From contig QFOI01000012.1 in the NCBI GenBank assembly GCA_003241175.1, positions 1-22,774 of the forward strand: a DNA stretch of 22,774 nucleotides. Reading direction: 5' to 3'. The notes under the pieces were generated by a model, which saw only the letters and a list, made by a program, of their open reading frames with translations, did no database searches and had not been told where the DNA came from. Below, piece after piece: positions 1-7,660 of this stretch. Within the stretch, counting starts at the first letter, position 1, and the number at the start of each line of letters is the position of its first letter. Made by a program: the position numbers and the translations under genes. This DNA comes from Pseudopedobacter saltans (GTDB lineage Bacteria > Bacteroidota > Bacteroidia > Chitinophagales > Chitinophagaceae).

Positions 1-113
1 CGCAAAGTTCATATAAATAAAAGGAAATAGCGACAAATCAGTTAAGAAATCCAATTAATTGCATGGATTTTATTTTCTTCTGCCTAACTTGGCTCTCTGA
101 AACATAGATTACA

Positions 114-1211
114 ATGACTATCCAATCCATCGAGGTTTTTAAATTTCCGATTCCCATAGAACCTTTCACTATTGCTACTGGCACATTGACAACAGCGCAA
201 AACCTTTTGGTAAGAATCCATACGGACGAAGGCATTACGGGCTATGGAGAATGCTCCGCATTCCCAATGATTGTAGGCGAAACGCAGGCGACCTGTTTTG
301 AGCTCGCTAAAGATTTTGCTACAATTTGGAAGGGAAAAAGTCCATTGGAAATAGACGTCAGGATGAGTGAACTCCACCTCTATTGCTACGGAAACTATAC
401 AGTTAAATCTGCATTTGACATGGCACTGTATGACATTGCAGCCAAAAATGCAAACCTACCTTTGTACAAGTTTTTAGGTGGAGTAAAACGCAAAATAATT
501 ACGGATGTGACAATAGGCATTGACACTCCTGACGTAATGGCAAGCAAAGCATTATCGTTTAAAAACAAGGGTTTTGAAACTATAAAAATAAAGCTCGGAA
601 AAAACATTGACGATGATATTGCTCGTATCAAGGCTATAAGAATAGCTATCGGCAAGGAAACAAAACTCAGGATCGATGCCAATCAAGGATGGGACCAACA
701 TACTGCGCTACAAGCCTTGCAATTACTAGTACCTTACAATATAGAGTTTTGTGAACAACCCATGAGAAAGTGGATGGATACTCACCTTCCCTATATAGTA
801 ACAAAATCGCCCATACCAATCATGGCGGATGAAAGTGTCTTTACTCATCATGATGCCGAAACTATCATTGCAACCAAATCGACCAATTTCATCAATATAA
901 AATTTGCAAAGAGCGGAGGTATATTGGAAGCCATCAAAATAAATAAAGTGGCGGAAGAAAATAATATCCGATGCATGTTAGGAAGTATGATGGAATCCAG
1001 ACTAGCCTTAGCAGCCAACCTTCATTTTGCGTTGGCAACTAAAAACATACAGTTTTTTGATTTAGATACCGCCCTATTAGGACAACAAGAAGATCCTGTC
1101 ATTGATGGAATGGTTTACAATGGACATGAAATAACAGTTCCTGACTTGCCAGGAATAGGAGCCACGGTAGAAGAGGAATATTTGAGAAAACAAGAAAGTT
1201 TTATCCTATAA
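114..1211 (+). CDS. Dipeptide epimerase, enolase superfamily (MLE subgroup)
   Basis: A 365-residue cytosolic enzyme expected to epimerise the second residue of a dipeptide such as L-Ala-Glu, as in murein-peptide recycling. The catalytic set of the AEE group is visible: KxK at K158/K160 (first acid-base lysine), metal ligands D188 (in RIDAN), E214 (CEQP) and D239 (ADES), the second lysine K266 (AKSGG), and the C-terminal DxD at D316/D318 (FDLDT), which in this group binds the dipeptide amino end. Length is normal for the family. The ATG at 114 fits the usual N-terminus (a strand ending in F-P-I). No Shine-Dalgarno sequence is visible, as is common in this phylum; a weak -7-like TAACTTGG lies at 85-92. 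The gene at 1232 follows after 20 bases and is probably co-transcribed. The exact dipeptide specificity cannot be read from sequence; muconate or N-acylamino-acid activities are less likely given the DxD motif. Confidence 0.88.
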   Translation: MTIQSIEVFKFPIPIEPFTIATGTLTTAQNLLVRIHTDEGITGYGECSAFPMIVGETQATCFELAKDFATIWKGKSPLEIDVRMSELHLYCYGNYTVKSAFDMALYDIAAKNANLPLYKFLGGVKRKIITDVTIGIDTPDVMASKALSFKNKGFETIKIKLGKNIDDDIARIKAIRIAIGKETKLRIDANQGWDQHTALQALQLLVPYNIEFCEQPMRKWMDTHLPYIVTKSPIPIMADESVFTHHDAETIIATKSTNFINIKFAKSGGILEAIKINKVAEENNIRCMLGSMMESRLALAANLHFALATKNIQFFDLDTALLGQQEDPVIDGMVYNGHEITVPDLPGIGATVEEEYLRKQESFIL

Positions 1212-1231
1212 AAAGTACAAACAATCTGAGC

Positions 1232-2260
1232 ATGTATTTGGATGGACAATTTGGAAGAAATGCATTTATTGGCGGAAAGGAATTTTTATTCTTTTCAGGA
1301 TATGACTATTTAGCCATGCACACCGTACCTGAATTTTGCAAACTTGTTTCGGAAGGCATTAAAAAATATGGTTGGGTATATCCGTCTTCAAGAATCAGCA
1401 ATACGCAAATAAAACTATATGAGGATTGCGAAGCTCGACTTTCCGCAATTACAAATACAGAAGAAACTGTCTTATTTGGTTCTGGCTTCAATGCAGGACA
1501 GTCTTGCATTACATTGTACCAAAACAAGATCAACAACGCACCACTCTCCCACCCTGCCATATTAAGTGAAAAATCAGAACTAGAAAATTTTGAAGTTTGG
1601 AAAAACAAAATTTCCGACACTAAAGACTATCAACAAATACTTGCATCAGATGCTGTTAATAATTTTTCGGTTGTAAAATATGATTTTGACAGTTTTTCAT
1701 CAGTAACTAATGTGACCACTTTTATCCTAGACGATTCTCATGGGATTGGTGTAACAGGAAACAACGGCGGCGGTGTGGCAGAGTACATGCTAAGAGGAAA
1801 ACAAACAGATTATTTATTTACCTACTCCATGGGAAAAGCATTTGGTATTGAAGCCGGTGCCGTAAGTACGACACATCTAGTTGCGAACAAATTACGCCAA
1901 CTGCCTGCATTTACGGCAGTTACACCGCCATCTCCAGGTCCTTTATATGCATTTCTAAACGGGGCAGGAATATATCAATATCAACTTGAAAAACTCAGAA
2001 AAAACATAAAGTTAATTAGAGAACTATTAAAAGACGAAATACACATCAAAACGCATCCAGAACTTCCTATTGTGCTGCTGCCAGGCAATATTGATGAAAA
2101 AGTATTCTTCGAAAACGGATATATCATTTCCTCGTTCTCCTATCCAGATCCCAGTGGCGTTAAACTTAATAGATTGGTGATTAATGCTGCACACACCGAG
2201 AGAGATTTAGAACAAATTGCCTCTTTCACCAAAAAAGCAATTCAAAAATTGCGACAATGA
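1232..2260 (+). CDS. PLP-dependent enzyme, alpha-oxoamine synthase / KBL-like (aminotransferase class I/II fold)
   Basis: A 342-residue fold-type I PLP enzyme. It resembles 2-amino-3-ketobutyrate CoA ligase and 8-amino-7-oxononanoate synthase: FSGYDYLA near residues 22-29, SGFNAG (84-89), DDSHGIG (167-173, D167 expected at the PLP ring nitrogen and H170 nearby), the PLP lysine K202 in SMGKAFG, and the C-terminal RLVINAAHT with R314 as the likely carboxylate-binding arginine. It is about 50 residues shorter than typical members and begins directly at the strand before the FSGYDYLA motif, so the N-terminal helix is missing. No alternative upstream start is evident because the previous gene ends 20 bases away. 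Substrate unknown. Pairing with the epimerase suggests an amino-acid or small-peptide pathway (inference). It may be a true CoA-dependent synthase or an aminotransferase-like relative. Confidence 0.75.
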   Translation: MYLDGQFGRNAFIGGKEFLFFSGYDYLAMHTVPEFCKLVSEGIKKYGWVYPSSRISNTQIKLYEDCEARLSAITNTEETVLFGSGFNAGQSCITLYQNKINNAPLSHPAILSEKSELENFEVWKNKISDTKDYQQILASDAVNNFSVVKYDFDSFSSVTNVTTFILDDSHGIGVTGNNGGGVAEYMLRGKQTDYLFTYSMGKAFGIEAGAVSTTHLVANKLRQLPAFTAVTPPSPGPLYAFLNGAGIYQYQLEKLRKNIKLIRELLKDEIHIKTHPELPIVLLPGNIDEKVFFENGYIISSFSYPDPSGVKLNRLVINAAHTERDLEQIASFTKKAIQKLRQ

Positions 2261-2261
2261 T

Positions 2262-2280
2262 TATAGTAAAAAATACTATA
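2262..2280. terminator. Small AT-only inverted repeat between convergent genes
   Basis: TATAGTA (2262-2268), an A5 loop and TACTATA (2274-2280) form a perfect 7-bp inverted repeat exactly at the junction of the convergent genes ending at 2260 (+) and 2276 (-). It overlaps the last codons of the minus-strand gene. The stem has only one G-C pair, so a terminator role is a weak positional inference. Confidence 0.3.
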
Positions 2281-4105
2281 TCTCAATTCCGATTTGTTTC
2301 ATCAATATGGCTGCATTCATTTGTTGGCATACGCCAATCTTTAACTTATAGTCAAAATATAGTGCGTCATCTTTATCCACTTGAACGTCAAAATGATAGT
2401 TGAAAATAGCGTCTGGATTTTCTGTTACAAGGTTTGCCAGTTCGACATCATGCGTAGCAATCACCGCGACAACTTTATCTCTAATCAACTGCATCATTAG
2501 TGCTCTTGACCCAGAGTGCCTATCCAAAGAGTTGGTTCCTCGCAGGATTTCATCCAAAAGAACAAAGACTTTTTCACCCGATTTAACCGCCTCGATAATA
2601 GCTCTTATTTTCTTTAATTCTGCAAAAAAAGTAGAAGTACTTTCTGCAAGATTATCAGCAATACGCATACTACTCATCAACTTTGACAAGGATACTTTGA
2701 AGAATTTTGTACAGACAGGCGCTCCAGCATACGCCAAAACCATATTCACACCTAAACTGCGCAAAAAAGTGCTTTTTCCGCCCATATTGCTTCCCGTAAT
2801 GAGCGCTATTTTCCCTTTTCCATCCAATGAAAAATTATTGTCTACTCGCTTATCTCTAGCAATTAAGGGATGCCCAATATCTTGCCCTTCAAGCGTGAAG
2901 TAATTATCGGAAATTTCAGGAAAGGTCCAATCTTGATGATTAAAGCTAAGTGTAGCCAAACTGTTATAGGCTTCAGCTTTATAAATGGTTTGCAACCAGG
3001 ATTCCATTTTATATCCGTATTGCTGTTTCCAGTTTTGCAAACCAATAGAAACTCTTACATCCCAAAGTAGAAATGTATTAAGAAAGAAAAACAAAAAAAC
3101 ATTTAACCTAGCTTCAAACAATCCTAACAATTTACCTAATTTTTCCAAGGCCAAAGACGCGCTTTTATCATCATTCAAATCCAACTCGCTTTTTAAATTT
3201 AAAAGTGCCATACTGTCATCCGTTTTCATTTCTTCTAAACAGCTAATCAAGTGCCTAACAATAGACACTTTGGGATAAAAACGGGAAAGTATTTGAAACG
3301 TTTCGTTACTTTTTTTGGTTTGAGAAAAAGAGAACAATATAAAAACAACTAGCAGAAGGCCAAATACACCAGAAGATATATTGTCATTTAAATAAAGATA
3401 TGCGGAAACCAATGTTATTACAGGATACAACCAGATCATTATTTTCCAGAAAAAAGATTGGTTAGATATAGGCTGCTTTAACCATAAAGCAATATCCGAT
3501 TGAATCTCTGTTCCAACCGCAGCCATGCGTCCATAAGCTTGAAATTTTTGACGCCATGATGTTTGACCTGATAATTTTTGTATAGCAGATTGCCTTTCCA
3601 ATATATCTTCTTTTGAAGCAGCATTGGACAAAAAATCGGCTAAAACATCTCTACCTCCTTGACTTTCGGCTCTATTGACATATTGAAACAAAGAATGGAT
3701 ACCGAAAATATCCAAATCAGCAACATAAGGATGGGTAGGACTATTATATTCCGAACCAGGGCACCAATCCGAAAACTGGAGATTCAATCCTTTAATTTCT
3801 TTCTCATTAACAGCTAAAAGTTCTCGTACATAACTAAGCCTATTCTTCAGATTGACATCTTTGGCAACTAAAAAAAGAAACAAAACAATTCCTACAATAA
3901 CACCGCCCAAACCTATAGCCCAGCCGTTATGCCATTGATTATAAAGCCAACAAATGATCAAAACAATGATAAAAAAACGAGCCCAAGCCATCCATGACCT
4001 ACGTTTTGCAAGAGCAGCTTCCTCTAACTTTAAAGTACTAATATTTTCTAAGTACACATCCCCTGGACTTTTCATTTCGTAAAGATAAAAGTTTTGACTT
4101 ACCAT
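2276..4105 (-). CDS. Membrane-anchored MutS-core ATPase (MutS-related protein)
   Basis: A 609-residue protein with the MutS ATPase: Walker A GSNMGGKST (438-446), SSMRIADNLAESTSTFFAE (478-496), Walker B VLLDEILRGT (515-524, D518/E519) and THD switch (551-553). Before it, LDIFGIHSLFQYVNRAESQGGR (131-152) matches the start of the MutS lever/core domain. The mismatch-recognition and connector domains of true MutS are absent. Instead there are hydrophobic segments at about 42-55 and 62-81, and again at about 219-238 and 245-260, plus a hydrophobic patch near 335-348, so the protein should sit in the inner membrane with the ATPase in the cytosol. This architecture recurs in Bacteroidota annotated only as MutS-related (from memory). 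It is unlikely to perform ordinary mismatch repair; the substrate is unknown. Start at 4105 or at Met11 (4075). It is divergent from the copper-type operon, with 80 bases between the start and the -7 element of that operon. Confidence 0.82.
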   Translation of the reverse strand: MVSQNFYLYEMKSPGDVYLENISTLKLEEAALAKRRSWMAWARFFIIVLIICWLYNQWHNGWAIGLGGVIVGIVLFLFLVAKDVNLKNRLSYVRELLAVNEKEIKGLNLQFSDWCPGSEYNSPTHPYVADLDIFGIHSLFQYVNRAESQGGRDVLADFLSNAASKEDILERQSAIQKLSGQTSWRQKFQAYGRMAAVGTEIQSDIALWLKQPISNQSFFWKIMIWLYPVITLVSAYLYLNDNISSGVFGLLLVVFILFSFSQTKKSNETFQILSRFYPKVSIVRHLISCLEEMKTDDSMALLNLKSELDLNDDKSASLALEKLGKLLGLFEARLNVFLFFFLNTFLLWDVRVSIGLQNWKQQYGYKMESWLQTIYKAEAYNSLATLSFNHQDWTFPEISDNYFTLEGQDIGHPLIARDKRVDNNFSLDGKGKIALITGSNMGGKSTFLRSLGVNMVLAYAGAPVCTKFFKVSLSKLMSSMRIADNLAESTSTFFAELKKIRAIIEAVKSGEKVFVLLDEILRGTNSLDRHSGSRALMMQLIRDKVVAVIATHDVELANLVTENPDAIFNYHFDVQVDKDDALYFDYKLKIGVCQQMNAAILMKQIGIEI

Positions 4106-4185
4106 CAGTACTCTACGTCAGACGAAATAAAAGTATTATTGGAGAATAAATATTTATAGTTAAAAAAAGCTAAACCATTTTGCCC

Positions 4186-4193
4186 TATATTTG
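4186..4193 (+). promoter_or_regulatory. Bacteroidota -7 promoter element, TATATTTG
   Basis: Perfect match to TAnnTTTG, placing a transcript start near 4199. No good -33 TTG lies at the right distance. An AT-only palindrome (ATAAATATTTAT, 4146-4157) sits upstream and could be an operator or chance. The element overlaps a TTG at 4191 that could be read as a start codon, which argues for the later start at 4212. Confidence 0.5.
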
Positions 4194-4211
4194 CGGCATC
4201 AATTTCTAATA

Positions 4212-4592
4212 TTGAAACGCATTAGTGCAATATTATTCCTATTTGCCTTCCTGATCATGAGTTTCAGCAAGAATATAGTCATCTTACATTTTTATGTAGA
4301 GAGAGATGCTATAGCGGAGAAATATTGTATTAACAAATACAAACCAGGCCTTCACTGTAACGGTCATTGTTTTCTCGTAAAACAGTTGAAAAAAGAACAA
4401 CAAAAAGAAACAAAGGACATGGGAGACCAAATGAGTAAGGTCGAAGTCGTCTCCTCTACAAACTATTTTCCAGTTTTCAATCCCAATATAGTAACTACTA
4501 TTTTGAATTCGATTCATTATAGCTACTATGACTGTAAATACACCAAAGACATTACACTTCTAGTCTTCAAACCTCCACGCACGCTAGCTTAA
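4212..4592 (+). CDS. Small membrane/secreted protein with CxNKxKPxLxCxGxC motif
   Basis: A 126-residue protein if started at the TTG at 4212; the frame can be extended to a TTG at 4191, but that lies inside the likely promoter. No ATG gives a complete signal segment. Residues 4-18 are hydrophobic (signal peptide or single membrane anchor), followed by a cysteine motif: C39, C49 and C53 within CINKYKPGLHCNGHC, then a Lys/Gln-rich stretch. I recall similar small proteins with CxN.x.P...CxGxC encoded just ahead of TonB-receptor or copper genes in Bacteroidota; they have no established function. The three cysteines plus H48 and H52 look like a metal or haem-iron ligand set (inference). It is the first gene of the operon; the next gene starts 106 bases downstream. 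Confidence 0.7.
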   Translation: MKRISAILFLFAFLIMSFSKNIVILHFYVERDAIAEKYCINKYKPGLHCNGHCFLVKQLKKEQQKETKDMGDQMSKVEVVSSTNYFPVFNPNIVTTILNSIHYSYYDCKYTKDITLLVFKPPRTLA

Positions 4593-4615
4593 TCCTGATT
4601 TATTATCATTAAAAC

Positions 4616-4666
4616 TATAGTAGTTTAACAAACATACTATAAGGTTCGTATTGCCCAAACCAATAC
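4616..4666 (+). other. Two small inverted repeats in the intercistronic spacer
   Basis: The 106-base spacer between the Cys-motif gene and the lipoprotein holds TATAGTA (4616-4622) / TACTATA (4635-4641), and then GTATTG (4648-4653) / CAATAC (4661-4666) around the loop CCCAAAC. Both are short and AT-rich. They could form RNA hairpins that attenuate, process or stabilise the mRNA, or could be chance. No U-tract follows, so they are not classic terminators. Confidence 0.3.
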
Positions 4667-4698
4667 ACTCTAATATTTAAAAAAAATAATTAAGTTAT

Positions 4699-5559
4699 AT
4701 GCGTAACATTTTTGTCATGGCAGCAATGCTATGTGGCATTGTATTGTCCACATCTTGCTCCAAGAGCGACAACAGCCCCGTCAATATACAACCGTTAAGC
4801 AATCTCACTAAAATAAGCGAAAACAAGATCCCTAATTCTCCTTATACTATTGCAACATTCCTAACCACGGATTCGATAATAGTTGGCTACAATCCATTAT
4901 ATTTTACAATACAGGACACTTCAACCAGAAATTACGTTAACAATGCGAACATTGTACTTGCTCCATTAATGACTGAAGCTGGCAGTACGCATCATCATTC
5001 TGGACCGACAGAGCAACCATCATATTCAGACAGTGCACGAGCTTATAAAGGGGCATTCATACCTTTACATGGAGCAATTGCTACATATGGTAGTTTAGGT
5101 TTTACAGGATGGAGAATGCGTATGTCGATTACAATAAATGGAGCACAATATGATTCTGTCAAATACGATTTTTCAACCAAAACCATTAAAACAGGTACCA
5201 AATTCGTTACTAGTGTAGCGGGAAATGATGGCCTAACATATTATTTTGCTTTGATAAATCCCCAACAATCCAGTCAAGCGAACGGTATTCAAAATTTAGA
5301 AGTAGCTTTTTACAACAGCGCAGATGGCAACATCACATTTAATCCCATTAATGATTTGGTTATTGGTAATTTTTACCCTTATATGCCAGACATGGGACAT
5401 AGTTCACCTAATAATATTACACCCACTTCTATTGGCAATGGTCACTATAAAGGAGTTGTAAACTTTACGATGGGCGGGCATTGGACATTGAACTTTACGA
5501 AGATACAAAAGAACAATGTACAAGTTATTGACTCAACAGCACTGGAGGTTGCATTTTAA
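4699..5559 (+). CDS. Lipoprotein with tandem FixH/YtkA-like domains, probably copper-related
   Basis: A 286-residue protein with a lipoprotein signal peptide (LSTSCSK, lipidated C20). Two copies of a similar domain can be read: about 47-160, with LAPLMTEAGSTHHHS, then AYKGAFIPLHG and GFTGWRM; and about 165-268, with FYPYMPDMGHSS, then GHYKGVVNFTMGGHWTLNF. The pattern M..GH - P - Y.G...F...G.W is that of FixH/YtkA-like immunoglobulin-type domains. The copies are rich in Met and His (HHH at 98-100, MPDMGH at 229-234), which suits Cu(I)/Cu(II) binding at the cell surface or in the periplasm. It lies 12 bases before the OprC-like receptor, so it is likely a partner of that receptor. Direct metal binding is inference; the lipoprotein nature is strong. 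Confidence 0.75.
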   Translation: MRNIFVMAAMLCGIVLSTSCSKSDNSPVNIQPLSNLTKISENKIPNSPYTIATFLTTDSIIVGYNPLYFTIQDTSTRNYVNNANIVLAPLMTEAGSTHHHSGPTEQPSYSDSARAYKGAFIPLHGAIATYGSLGFTGWRMRMSITINGAQYDSVKYDFSTKTIKTGTKFVTSVAGNDGLTYYFALINPQQSSQANGIQNLEVAFYNSADGNITFNPINDLVIGNFYPYMPDMGHSSPNNITPTSIGNGHYKGVVNFTMGGHWTLNFTKIQKNNVQVIDSTALEVAF

Positions 5560-5571
5560 ATAAAGTGCAAT

Positions 5572-7647
5572 ATGAAAAAAATTTCAATATCATTGTTTCT
5601 ATTGGTTCCGATCACTGTGTTTTCACAGGTATCGGAATCATTGGAAAAATTTAATCCAGTCACCCAACTAGATAGTGTAACGGTACAGAGTAATATTGAA
5701 GGCAAAACTCAAAAATACGGCAATGGCTATACACGAACAGAGAAACTATTAGAAACTATACCCGGTATTAGTTTGGTTAACCGTGGAAACTATGCTCAAG
5801 AACCGATCATCAGAGGCTTCAGTGACGGCCAAACAATGCTCACCTTGAATGGCATGCATGTATTCGGCGCTTGCACAGATAAGATGGATCCAAGTACGTC
5901 TTATCTGGAGCCAAGCAATTTACAAAAAATCAATCTAGTTACCGGTCCCGCTTTTGGTATTGGTGGTAGTAGTATTGGAGGAGGACTGCAATTCATTTTG
6001 AAAGAAGCACAAACAGGTATGCTATCAAAATGGACGAGCATGCTTTCTTCTCAATACGAAATAAATGGAAACATGCACCAACTCCTAGGCCAAGTACACT
6101 ATAGTGCCCAGAGATGGGCAGTACTGATAGATGCACTATACAGAAAAGCTAACGATTATAGTCCGGGCGGTGACAAGTCTGAAAACATAACAAAATATGG
6201 ACAATGGCAATCTTCGCAGGTATTTACTATAAATGATGCGGGCAAGGTAAATTTTTCCCAATATAGCAAATGGAACGTTCATGTAAATTCTGTTTATAAG
6301 TTTTCGGATAATCGAGTATTAAAACTTGATTACCTGCATGACGATGGCAACAATATTGGATATCCAGCCCTTTCTATGGATGTCAAATATGCACGATCCA
6401 ATATTATGGGTTTGCACTATATTGAAAATAATGCCAACAAAAGGATAAGTTATTGGGAAACGGCTGCCTATTACAACAAAATTAATCATGTAATGGATGA
6501 TACCAAACGTCCATTAGATCAATTGCCCATGCATATGGACATGCCTGCATGGTCAGACACTAAAGGTCTATTTAGTCAAATATTCTGGGAATTAACAAAT
6601 CATCAAAAATTAAAAATAAAAGTAGAAACCTATAATAACCGTTGGCATGCAGAGATGACTATGTTTCCTAAAAATGGGGGCGCATCCATGTTCATGTTGA
6701 CAATTCCCGATGCACAAAGAACAATGATTGGTACAGACTTAGAGGACCATATCCATATCAACGAAAAATGGAAACTAATAGCCGGAGGTCATTTGGAATA
6801 CAATAAAAGCGATATATTTTCAGATGCAGGCATGAAGCAGTTGTCAACTATAACTACAGAAAATTCTAGCACGCAACATCTTTTATATAATCTCTATGGC
6901 AACTTACAATTTAATCTTTCTGAAAGTGTATCAACCAATCTAAGTATTTCCAGAAGTATGAGAGCTCCCACTTTAAGGGAAACATACGCCTTATATTTAT
7001 TTAACCCAATGGATAATTTCGACTATATAGGAAATACCAATTTAAAAAGGGAAAGTGCATGGAACATAGAGTGGTCATGGCTTTATCGAACTATAAAATG
7101 GAATATCAATGTAAAAGCCTATAGTTATTTTTTGCAAAACTATATTGCAGGCATTCTTGCTTCAAACTATAATCCAATGACCGAATCGGCTAGTGGTGTA
7201 AAACAATTCTCCAATATACCTAATGCAACCATCATGGGAATGGAAGCAACCTTCCAATATCTACTCTCGAAAAAATGGACAATAAACAGTTACAATAGTT
7301 ATGGATATGGAAAAGACAACTATAAACGTGCACTTCCGCTAATACAATCGCTCAGGAGTAGCAATACTTTGCAATGGTCGCCCAAAGAAACTTTACAATT
7401 CTATATTGAAAACCTTAGTACTATACGCCAAAACCATGTCAGTTCATTTTACGGAGAAAAAGAAACGCCAGGATTTGCAATATTCCATGTTGGAGCCAAC
7501 AAAAAGCTTACCTTTAACCATCAGATATTCAGTATTGGAATGGATGTACGAAACATATTCAATAAATATTATTTCGAGCACTTGGATGTAGTTCAGTTGC
7601 CTAGACAGGGCAGGAATATTCAATTTAGAATCACTTATCAGTTTTAA
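5572..7647 (+). CDS. TonB-dependent outer-membrane receptor, OprC-like (copper type)
   Basis: A 691-residue receptor: signal peptide 1-18 (cleavage after VFSQ or FS), TonB-box-like LDSVTVQS (33-40), plug domain about 45-145 with RGF (81-83), LNGMHVFGA and VTGP.FGIGGSSIGGG, then a 22-strand-type barrel ending in the aromatic terminus TYQF. No N-terminal carboxypeptidase-like domain. The plug carries CTDKM (C101...M105), a CxxxM motif, and the barrel carries HVM (H306...M308), an HxM motif; in the copper receptor OprC a CxxxM-HxM set forms the copper site. A further Met/His cluster, MHMDM, lies at 320-324. So I infer copper (or a copper complex) as cargo. Spacing of 12-13 bases to both neighbours indicates one operon. 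A different metal or cobalamin-like ligand remains possible. Confidence 0.85.
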   Translation: MKKISISLFLLVPITVFSQVSESLEKFNPVTQLDSVTVQSNIEGKTQKYGNGYTRTEKLLETIPGISLVNRGNYAQEPIIRGFSDGQTMLTLNGMHVFGACTDKMDPSTSYLEPSNLQKINLVTGPAFGIGGSSIGGGLQFILKEAQTGMLSKWTSMLSSQYEINGNMHQLLGQVHYSAQRWAVLIDALYRKANDYSPGGDKSENITKYGQWQSSQVFTINDAGKVNFSQYSKWNVHVNSVYKFSDNRVLKLDYLHDDGNNIGYPALSMDVKYARSNIMGLHYIENNANKRISYWETAAYYNKINHVMDDTKRPLDQLPMHMDMPAWSDTKGLFSQIFWELTNHQKLKIKVETYNNRWHAEMTMFPKNGGASMFMLTIPDAQRTMIGTDLEDHIHINEKWKLIAGGHLEYNKSDIFSDAGMKQLSTITTENSSTQHLLYNLYGNLQFNLSESVSTNLSISRSMRAPTLRETYALYLFNPMDNFDYIGNTNLKRESAWNIEWSWLYRTIKWNINVKAYSYFLQNYIAGILASNYNPMTESASGVKQFSNIPNATIMGMEATFQYLLSKKWTINSYNSYGYGKDNYKRALPLIQSLRSSNTLQWSPKETLQFYIENLSTIRQNHVSSFYGEKETPGFAIFHVGANKKLTFNHQIFSIGMDVRNIFNKYYFEHLDVVQLPRQGRNIQFRITYQF

Positions 7648-7660
7648 CTAAACTTATATC

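Noticed and set aside
2400..2903. 167-residue plus-strand frame opposite the MutS-like gene
   Set aside because: Low-complexity Ser/Lys/Leu translation with no motif; it is the complement of a conserved ATPase domain.
2276..4105. Calling the MutS relative a canonical mutS or mutS2 gene
   Set aside because: The mismatch-recognition and connector domains of MutS and the Smr nuclease domain of MutS2 are absent, and membrane segments are present.
4146..4157. Palindrome ATAAATATTTAT upstream of the copper-type operon as an operator
   Set aside because: Made only of A and T, so of low information; kept only as a remark in the promoter entry.
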